A DNA stretch of 10,447 nucleotides from an uncultured Sutterella sp. (GTDB taxonomy: Bacteria > Pseudomonadota > Gammaproteobacteria > Burkholderiales > Burkholderiaceae_F), in contig CABSHY010000026.1 in NCBI GenBank assembly GCA_902477615.1, positions 1-10,447 of the forward strand, written 5' to 3'. The notes under the pieces are model-generated. The model did no database searches. It was not told the origin of the DNA and saw only the letters and a list, made by a program, of their open reading frames with translations. The translations under genes were made by a program, and so were the position numbers. Positions 5,418 through 10,447 of the stretch are shown piece after piece. Within the stretch, counting starts at the first letter, position 1. Each line of letters begins with the position of its first letter.

Positions 5418-7589
5418 ATGCCTCGTCCTAAAATTGTTAAGACGAAGCGAAACACCACGCGTAAACCAGCAAAGTCGGCCGGTCGAGTCAAGAGTTATGT
5501 CGAACAGGAGCTCACCCAAAAAGCGGTGGCTATTTTATTGTCGAGTGCCACAGAGCTTGATCCAGGTGAATTGTACGTTTTGCTCCAACAAGACTACAGA
5601 AAGCTCAACGACAAGATGTTTAATGCCGTTTTGATGCGATTGATGGATGACTCCCGCATTTCCTATAACGCACAAAACAATACCTTCAGCCATCCGAGCG
5701 CCAAAGTCAGAACCGGCGTGGTGCTTTGCTACGCACAAAACTATCCCTTCGTGGTCGACGATGAAACCGGTCAAAAGATTCCGATCATTGAAGACAAAGC
5801 TCGCCAGTATTTGCCCGGAGACAAGGTCAATTTCGGCTACGGCCCCATGAATTCAACAGCCATTATTAAAGAGGTGGTTGAGCACTCTGTGACGGAAATC
5901 GTGGGTGAAGTCAAATGTGCCGTCAAAAGAAACGGTACGAAGAGCTATCACTTCAGAAAGTTCGATCCGCGTTTAAGTTACTTAAGTGTGGGCTTTACGC
6001 AAAAAGAAGAAAAACTTGATGCTTGGGTTGACAAGAAGGTTGTCGCTCGCATTGTCGGCTACCCCAGTGATGACAACCCCAAGGTGTCGATTGAAATTCA
6101 ACACGAGTTGGTTGTCAATAACGATGCAGAGTTAGAAGTTGAATTGGCCGTCCGTCAGTTTGGCGTTCCGCATGAATTCAGTACAGAGACGCTTCAAGAG
6201 ACGGAAAAGTTGCCCTCTCGTGTTATGGCCAAAGATCGTGCCCGTCGTGTGGACTTGCGTGATGTGCCGTTTTGTACGATTGACGGTGAGGATGCCCGAG
6301 ACTTTGACGATGCGGTCTTTGCTCAACCGTTGGAAAACGGGGATTGTCGTCTCTTGGTTGCCATTGCCGACGTCAGCCACTACGTTAAGCCTGGTCAGCC
6401 TTTGGATAAAGACGCCCAGCTTCGTTCCACCTCTGTTTATTTCCCGCGCCGGGTCATTCCGATGTTGCCGGAAAAGCTCAGTAACGGTATTTGTTCTTTA
6501 AATCCCGGTGTCGAGCGTTGCACGATGGTCTGCGACATGATCATTTCACCTTTGGGAATGGTCACGGCTTATCAGTTCTACCCGGCGCTGATTTTGTCTC
6601 ATGCGCGCTTAACCTATACGGACGTTTGGTCTTATTTGTCTGGTAGCAGTACGGATGAACAAAAGCTCCCCTCTGACATGAAGCCCCAATTGGATGCTCT
6701 CTACGACCTCTACAAAGTCTTACGTAAGGCCCGTGAGCGTCGCGGTGCCATTGATTTCACAACGCGAGAATCTCAAGCGCTCACTAATGACATGGGTGAA
6801 GTGGTGGCCATTGTTGCACGAGAACTCACCGACGCCAACCGTTTGATTGAAGAGTGCATGTTAGCGGCCAACACGTGTGCCGCTGACTTTATCGCTCGCC
6901 ACGATCGTTTATGTTTGTACCGCGTGCATGATGCACCGTCAGTTGAACGCTTAAAGCAATTACGCCAAATGTTAAGTGGTTTCGGTTTGCAATTGCGAGG
7001 CGGGGATCATCCGACGGCGGCGGACTATGAAGAGGTGATTGAACAAATTGCCGGTCGCCCCTATGCTGATGAAGTGCAAATGCTCTTGTTGCGTTCCATG
7101 CAACGTGCGGTTTATGCACCGGACAATATCGGTCACTACGGTTTGGGCTATGAAGCCTATACGCACTTCACTTCGCCCATCCGTCGCTATCCAGACCTTT
7201 TGGTCCACCGTACGATTCGCTCCATTTTGTCACGTCGTCACTATCAACCCGAAGTCTATGAGGCCTCGTGTGCCGTGTTAACGAGCTACAGCGGTCAAGG
7301 GTTAGAGCGTACGCTTCAAGCAATGCCTAAGGTTACGGCCAATATAAAGTTTGTTCAAGGCAAAGACGACTGGGTTCGTCTCGGTAAGATTACATCGGCT
7401 TGCGAGCGTCGTGCCGATGAAGCCAGCCGCGATGTGATGGCATGGTTAAAGTGCCGCTACATGAAGGCCAACGCCAAGGGTAATAAGACCTATAAGGGGC
7501 GCATCACTGCCGTTACCCAATTCGGGATCTATGTGGAATTGGATGAAATTTTCGTTGAAGGCTTTGTCCATCTCGAATTTGGGCTATGA
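5418..7589 (+). CDS. rnr: Ribonuclease R, C-terminally truncated by a frameshift
   Basis: Processive 3'-5' exoribonuclease of the RNB family that degrades structured RNA, including rRNA and mRNA. Numbering from the ATG at 5418: a basic tail (1-25), a winged-helix domain (about 30-95), two cold-shock-type RNA-binding domains (about 100-260), and the RNB catalytic domain (about 280-620). The metal-binding aspartates are in TIDGEDARDFDDAV (Asp289, 295, 297, 298, the same spacing as E. coli Asp272, 278, 280, 281). SPIRRYPDL lies near 586-594. An S1 domain begins near 692 (YKGRITAVTQFGIYVEL) but is cut: after His718-Leu719 the frame reads EFGL and stops. The rest of S1 continues in another frame (next entry). 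Catalytic residues are intact, so a partly active enzyme is possible if this is real. The start is uncertain: the ATG at 5418 lacks a ribosome site, and an in-frame TTG at 5400 has AAGAGAG upstream. rlmB follows on the same strand. Confidence 0.93.
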   Translation: MPRPKIVKTKRNTTRKPAKSAGRVKSYVEQELTQKAVAILLSSATELDPGELYVLLQQDYRKLNDKMFNAVLMRLMDDSRISYNAQNNTFSHPSAKVRTGVVLCYAQNYPFVVDDETGQKIPIIEDKARQYLPGDKVNFGYGPMNSTAIIKEVVEHSVTEIVGEVKCAVKRNGTKSYHFRKFDPRLSYLSVGFTQKEEKLDAWVDKKVVARIVGYPSDDNPKVSIEIQHELVVNNDAELEVELAVRQFGVPHEFSTETLQETEKLPSRVMAKDRARRVDLRDVPFCTIDGEDARDFDDAVFAQPLENGDCRLLVAIADVSHYVKPGQPLDKDAQLRSTSVYFPRRVIPMLPEKLSNGICSLNPGVERCTMVCDMIISPLGMVTAYQFYPALILSHARLTYTDVWSYLSGSSTDEQKLPSDMKPQLDALYDLYKVLRKARERRGAIDFTTRESQALTNDMGEVVAIVARELTDANRLIEECMLAANTCAADFIARHDRLCLYRVHDAPSVERLKQLRQMLSGFGLQLRGGDHPTAADYEEVIEQIAGRPYADEVQMLLLRSMQRAVYAPDNIGHYGLGYEAYTHFTSPIRRYPDLLVHRTIRSILSRRHYQPEVYEASCAVLTSYSGQGLERTLQAMPKVTANIKFVQGKDDWVRLGKITSACERRADEASRDVMAWLKCRYMKANAKGNKTYKGRITAVTQFGIYVELDEIFVEGFVHLEFGL

Positions 7590-7728
7590 CTACTTTATTT
7601 ACGCCGCTGACGGCACGTTGGTGGGTCAAGACTTTGGTGAACGCTTCGCCGTGGGTGACCGTGTTAAGGTGAAGGTCATGGAAATTGACGAAGATCGTCG
7701 TCGAATTGACTTCCGACTCGTCAAATAA
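7573..7728 (+). pseudogene. rnr: Out-of-frame C-terminal part of the RNase R S1 domain
   Basis: From TCG at 7573 the second frame reads SNLGYDYFIYAADG and on to RVKVKVMEIDEDRRRIDFRLVK, ending at TAA 7726-7728. It continues the S1 domain of RNase R exactly where the first frame fails: E. coli has HVSSLDNDYY, and here HL in frame one joins SNLGYDYF in frame two. The joined protein would be 770 residues from the ATG, normal for RNase R. The simplest explanation is loss of two bases from a CTCTCG tract, leaving CTCG. There is no ribosome site for separate translation. The residues are undegraded, so the break is recent or is a sequencing error. Confidence 0.88.
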
Positions 7729-7731
7729 AGG

Positions 7732-7737
7732 TACAAT
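7732..7737 (+). promoter_or_regulatory. Possible -10 box for rlmB
   Basis: TACAAT (one mismatch to TATAAT) four bases after the rnr stop codon and 42 bases before the rlmB ATG. A near-consensus TTGACT lies at 7706-7711 but the 20-base spacing is too long for a standard promoter. rlmB may also be reached by transcripts from rnr. Confidence 0.35.
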
Positions 7738-7779
7738 ATCGGTTTAATTTTTTTCAGTTTCACTTGTTAGGTTTGAAAC

Positions 7780-8526
7780 ATGGCTAAGAATATGGTTTTG
7801 GCGGGTTTTCACGCCGTGGGCGCCCGTCTTCGTAATGCCCCTGATAGCATTTTGACGGTTTATGTGGATCCGTCACGTCACGACAAGCGTATGGTGCAAA
7901 TGCGTGAAGAGTTGGACGCTGCCGGCATCCGTGTGATGCACGCTTCTCACGAACGTTTAAGCGGTATGGTCAGTAAAGACGTTCCGCACCAAGGCATTGT
8001 GGCTATGGCCAAAGAACTTGACATGGGCATGAGCTTTGACGAATTGATGGATGAGATTCGTCCGGACTCCTTGTTCTTGATTTTGGACGGTATTACCGAC
8101 CCGCGTAACTTCGGTGCTTGCTTGCGCTCGGCCGATGCAGCGGGCGTTCACGCCGTGATTATCCCGAAGGATCGTTCCGCTTCCATGACGCCTGCTGCCG
8201 CTAAGGCTGCTGCCGGTGCCTCTGAAACGGTACCGGTGGTTCAAGTGACGAACTTGGCCGCTGCTATTGTCGAATTGCGTGATGCTGGTGTGACGGTGGT
8301 GGGCGCAGCCGGTGAAGCCACGAAGTTGATTTACGACTTTAATCAAACGGGCGCCTTTGCTTGGGTAATGGGTGCCGAAGGCCCCGGTCTTCGTCAACTG
8401 ACGCGCAAGCGCTGTGACGATTTAGCCAAGATTCCGTTGACGGGTTCCGTTGAAAGTTTGAACGTCTCCGTTGCCACGGGTATCTGCTTATTTGAAGCCG
8501 TCCGTCAACGCACGCAAAAGCAATAA
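7780..8526 (+). CDS. rlmB: 23S rRNA (guanosine-2251-2'-O)-methyltransferase RlmB
   Basis: SPOUT-class methyltransferase that 2'-O-methylates G2251 in the peptidyl-transferase P loop of 23S rRNA, using SAM bound in a trefoil knot; it acts as a dimer in the cytoplasm. The N-terminal substrate-binding domain (1-75) ends with the usual HQGIVAM at 70-76. The three SPOUT motifs are present: LDGITDPRNFGACLRSADA at 102-120 with Asn110 and Arg116; MGAEGPGLR at 197-205 with Glu200; and IPLTGSVESLNVSVATG at 218-234, which forms the knot and includes Asn228. Length 248 is normal for RlmB. GTTAGG about eight bases before the ATG is a fair ribosome site. It lies 51 bases after the true end of rnr, a common partnership in beta- and gammaproteobacteria, and is closed by a strong terminator. 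Confidence 0.96.
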   Translation: MAKNMVLAGFHAVGARLRNAPDSILTVYVDPSRHDKRMVQMREELDAAGIRVMHASHERLSGMVSKDVPHQGIVAMAKELDMGMSFDELMDEIRPDSLFLILDGITDPRNFGACLRSADAAGVHAVIIPKDRSASMTPAAAKAAAGASETVPVVQVTNLAAAIVELRDAGVTVVGAAGEATKLIYDFNQTGAFAWVMGAEGPGLRQLTRKRCDDLAKIPLTGSVESLNVSVATGICLFEAVRQRTQKQ

Positions 8527-8544
8527 TTAGAAATCTTCTCTAAG

Positions 8545-8582
8545 AGCCGATGGTGTCTCCTTGGGGCATCTCGGCTTTTTTT
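8545..8582 (+). terminator. Rho-independent terminator after rlmB
   Basis: AGCCGA at 8545-8550 pairs with TCGGCT at 8571-8576. Additional pairing (ATG with CAT) is possible inside the loop, and seven T residues follow directly. It lies about 20 bases past the rlmB stop and separates it from the antitoxin-like gene. Confidence 0.88.
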
Positions 8583-8607
8583 GACAATCCCGGAAAGGAA
8601 CGAGGAA

Positions 8608-8952
8608 ATGAGTCGCCAAAAGAAGGTAGAGAAGTCTGCCATAACTCGAGAAGAACCGCCCATTGAGAGTTTGCCGCTTTTTGAAACGCAAGAACTACTT
8701 TCGACAGAAGATGATTGGATGAAGGTTCTTTTAAAAAGCGCCGAGGTCGATCCTGGTGACGGATCGGGGATTCGAAGTGCTTTACAAGTGGCTTTGCAGT
8801 CCAATGTCCTACCTATTAACAACGAACAATGCTTGAAAGACATCGATCGCTTGCTCAATGGTCGCAACTTGTCTTTTACGACGATGTGTCGTGTGGTGAG
8901 TGCTTTAGGGCTTCAGTTTCAATTGATTCGAAAGATCAATCAACAGGTCTAG
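8608..8952 (+). CDS. Small protein resembling HigA-type addiction-module antidote
   Basis: Soluble protein of 114 residues. The N-terminal 35 residues are charged and probably unstructured. Residues 35-106 follow, by eye, the pattern of the putative addiction-module antidote family (Xre/HigA-like DNA-binding proteins): EDDWMKVLLKSAEVDPGDGS, then IRSALQVALQSN, a poorly conserved middle where the helix-turn-helix should lie (68-84), and the recognisable end NGRNLSFTTMCRVVSALGLQ, close to the usual GNPSF-T-LKVL-ALGL. The helix-turn-helix core itself is weak, so DNA binding is not certain. The start chosen is the ATG at 8608 with GGAAAGGAACGAGG in front. A TTG start at 8581 would put the first codon in the rlmB terminator. 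No RelE/HigB-like toxin is adjacent: rlmB is upstream and a Sel1 gene on the opposite strand is downstream. If the family call is right, it is an orphan antitoxin or a repurposed regulator. Confidence 0.7.
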   Translation: MSRQKKVEKSAITREEPPIESLPLFETQELLSTEDDWMKVLLKSAEVDPGDGSGIRSALQVALQSNVLPINNEQCLKDIDRLLNGRNLSFTTMCRVVSALGLQFQLIRKINQQV

Positions 8953-8987
8953 AAAAAATGCCGAGTTCGATGACAATCAGCTCGGCA
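8953..8987 (-). terminator. Terminator of the Sel1-repeat gene, overlapping its last codons
   Basis: On the minus strand TGCCGAG at 8987-8981 pairs with CTCGGCA at 8965-8959, a 7-base-pair stem with a 15-base loop, followed by six T residues (8958-8953). The first arm includes the final Pro and Ser codons of the Sel1 gene, and the stop codon sits in the loop. It lies between two convergent genes; in the plus direction the hairpin is followed only by AAATTGTT, so it may work weakly for the antitoxin-like gene too. Confidence 0.7.
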
Positions 8988-10011
8988 AATTGTTAAGTAA
9001 GTCAGCCGCATTTTTGGCGCTCAACAAAGTCTTTTGGATTTGATCGTGTTTCGTGGCAGCAATACTGCCTTCCAAAGTATCCAACAGGGCTCGAGCCTGA
9101 TCTTCATCCTGATCCAAGCAAACGTAACTTGTAATGGCGTAAGCGGCAACTGGGTCAGTAGCGCAACCGGCACCAAAGCGATAGAAGTTGGCCAAAAGCA
9201 TTAAAGCCTTCTTATCGTCTTGTAAGGCAGCCTTTCGGGCCCAGCGGAACGCTTCATCGTAAGAGGCAACCGTGCCTTCCCCCAATTGATAGAAATGCGC
9301 TAACTGGTATTGGGCAGGAGCGTAACCCGCCATGGCAGAAAGTTTAATCCAACGGAAGGCTTCCGCTTCATTGTGTTTGGGGTAGTCGGGGCGAGTAAAA
9401 AGAAGCCCAAACTCGTATTGAGCTTTAGGTTCATTGTTGATCGCCGCTTTTCTTAACCAGTTGGCCGCTTGAATAAGATCGGGTTCACAACCTAAACCAT
9501 GGGCCATGGCCTCGCCCACACGGTACTGAGCTTGAGCATGCCCTTGGGCACCGGCTAAGCGAAACCAACGCAAAGCCTGATAAGCGTCTTTTTCGGTTTC
9601 TTCTCCGTCCATTAATGCGCAGCCTAAATCGTATTCGGCTTGGGCGTTACCGGAAATAGCCGCTTGACGGAAAAGTTCAAGGGCGCGTTCGGGGTCTCGA
9701 GTGACGCCTTGACCTCGCCAGTACATTTGACCGAGAAGGTGTTGACTGGCAGCGTGATCCTTCTCAACGGCTTTTTTTAGCCACTTGAGCGCAGCACGAT
9801 TATTGGTGGAGAGGACCTGACCGTCCACTAAAAGACGAGCCAATTGGTATTGTGCGTCGGGATTGCCTTCGGCGGCTTCTCGAGCGTAATACTGCATAGC
9901 TTCTTTTGAGGGTTGAGGAGGAGCTTTGACTACGCCGCCCAAAAGCCCCAACACGTAGTTGGCGCGAGCATTGACTGCGTCATTTTGTGCGGTTTTCTTT
10001 CGCGTAGCCAT
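8977..10011 (-). CDS. Sel1-like (tetratricopeptide-type) repeat protein, seven repeats
   Basis: Protein of 344 residues built from seven Sel1-like repeats with a 36-residue period, starting near residues 49, 85, 121, 157, 193, 229 and 265. Each has a G-x-x-x-A-Q-Y-x-L-G helix, a glycine-rich turn and a second helix with A-x-x-W-x-x-K-A. Examples are GNPDAQYQLARL, GNAQAEYDLGCAL and GYAPAQYQLAHFY. Such superhelices are protein-protein binding scaffolds. No catalytic site is seen. The N-terminus is basic and polar with no signal peptide or lipobox, so it should be cytoplasmic, although many relatives are secreted. A helical non-repeat tail (about 300-344) follows. The ATG at 10011 has only a weak ribosome site and lies 13 bases after the stop of the preceding membrane-protein gene, so the pair is probably one transcript. 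Partner and role are unknown. Confidence 0.9.
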   Translation of the reverse strand: MATRKKTAQNDAVNARANYVLGLLGGVVKAPPQPSKEAMQYYAREAAEGNPDAQYQLARLLVDGQVLSTNNRAALKWLKKAVEKDHAASQHLLGQMYWRGQGVTRDPERALELFRQAAISGNAQAEYDLGCALMDGEETEKDAYQALRWFRLAGAQGHAQAQYRVGEAMAHGLGCEPDLIQAANWLRKAAINNEPKAQYEFGLLFTRPDYPKHNEAEAFRWIKLSAMAGYAPAQYQLAHFYQLGEGTVASYDEAFRWARKAALQDDKKALMLLANFYRFGAGCATDPVAAYAITSYVCLDQDEDQARALLDTLEGSIAATKHDQIQKTLLSAKNAADLLNNLPS

Positions 10012-10024
10012 AAAAATTGCAAAG

Positions 10025-10447
10025 TTAGAGGGTGATACCCAAAATGTGAAGGCCTAAAACGTAGGTAATGGCCACGGCGTAGTAGGCAACCCAGCCACCG
10101 ACACCCCAGCTGATGCACTTGGCCCAGAACTTGTGGTCATAGTCTTCACCGAAGTGTTCGTTGACGTATTGGAGTTGCTTGTAGCCGTCAAAATATGTCC
10201 ATCCAAGCCACAAGCCTACCATGATCGTCAAAAGCACGTATTGGGTGTAGGGGATGCCACGCAACATCGGTTCGATGAAAATGTAGAGAACCATTAAAAA
10301 GATCGTGGAGCGCATCCAGCTCAAAGATGCGGCGCTTTCGGTGTGTTTACCCATGGCGCGCCAGTTAAACGAACTCACAATGCCGCCGAAAACGGGCGTG
10401 AAGACAAAACTCAAGAGAATCACCCACATCGGGTTCCACAAAGCCAC
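10025..10447 (-). CDS. Multi-pass membrane protein of unknown function (5' end outside window)
   Basis: The reading frame is open to the right edge, so the visible 140 residues are a C-terminal part; the GTG at the edge is probably an internal valine. About four hydrophobic helices are seen (near 6-25, 45-62, 68-86 and 113-137). The opening LWNPMWVILLSFVFTPVFG followed by NWRAMGK is a pattern I associate with uncharacterised proteobacterial membrane proteins that begin with LWNP and have FTPAFG; some of these carry an extra soluble or zinc-ribbon domain in front, which cannot be checked here. A hydrophilic loop of about 25 residues (87-112), rich in acidic and aromatic residues, lies before the last helix. 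No transporter or enzyme motif is visible. The Sel1-repeat gene follows after 13 bases, suggesting a membrane protein and scaffold pair. Confidence 0.8.
   Translation of the reverse strand: MALWNPMWVILLSFVFTPVFGGIVSSFNWRAMGKHTESAASLSWMRSTIFLMVLYIFIEPMLRGIPYTQYVLLTIMVGLWLGWTYFDGYKQLQYVNEHFGEDYDHKFWAKCISWGVGGWVAYYAVAITYVLGLHILGITL

Noticed and set aside
7569..7589. Programmed ribosomal frameshift in rnr
   Set aside because: The needed shift is +1 (or -2) and I see no known +1 shift site, upstream Shine-Dalgarno stimulator or downstream structure; two lost bases in a CT repeat explain it better.
7531..7728. Separate small gene after rnr
   Set aside because: No ribosome site, and its sequence from 7573 is the missing part of the RNase R S1 domain; better explained by a frameshift.
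7957..8397. 146-codon open frame opposite rlmB
   Set aside because: Shadow of the rlmB coding sequence on the opposite strand, with no independent signals.
8581..8586. TTGACA as -35 box for the antitoxin-like gene
   Set aside because: A -10 box at normal spacing would fall on the start codon, and no TATAAT-like sequence is there.

Overview
The window looks like the chromosome of a betaproteobacterium of moderate GC, most like the Sutterellaceae (Sutterella/Parasutterella type) of the Burkholderiales. This rests on the prmB-yheS pair, the tRNA-Leu / rnr / rlmB order and overall protein character. It is an inference from gene order, not a database result. Most of the content is housekeeping: ribosome modification, RNA decay and translation factors.

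Layout. 1-2596 (minus): prmB (ribosomal protein L3 glutamine methyltransferase) followed by yheS (ABC-F ATPase). They overlap by one base (TAATG), and yheS runs off the left edge. A strong minus-strand terminator at 2669-2697 separates them from a second minus-strand unit, 2719-3983: an EamA/DMT-family transporter followed by a 109-residue protein resembling a free-standing piece of a DUF927 module. 3984-4112 is a divergent promoter region. 4113-4790 (plus) is a 225-residue protein of unknown function. 4791-5248 has no intact gene, but its minus strand keeps the decayed C-terminal end of a pyridine nucleotide-disulfide oxidoreductase. A tRNA-Leu(CAG) gene (minus) follows, with its promoter lying back-to-back against the start of rnr.

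5418-7728 (plus): ribonuclease R, broken by a frameshift inside its C-terminal S1 domain. The rest of the domain continues perfectly in another frame, which fits loss of two bases from a CT repeat. Next come rlmB (23S rRNA Gm2251 methyltransferase) with a good terminator, and a small protein resembling HigA-type addiction-module antidotes, with no toxin beside it. 8953-10447 (minus): a seven-repeat Sel1-like protein preceded by a multi-pass membrane protein that is cut by the right edge.

The genes mostly serve ribosome biogenesis and RNA turnover: PrmB modifies L3, YheS acts on ribosomes, RlmB modifies the peptidyl-transferase region of 23S rRNA, and RNase R degrades structured RNA. I see no phage, CRISPR array, intact insertion sequence or convincing new multi-gene system. 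The points most worth checking are the rnr frameshift, the oxidoreductase remnant, the stand-alone DUF927-like protein, the orphan antitoxin-like protein and the Sel1/membrane-protein pair.
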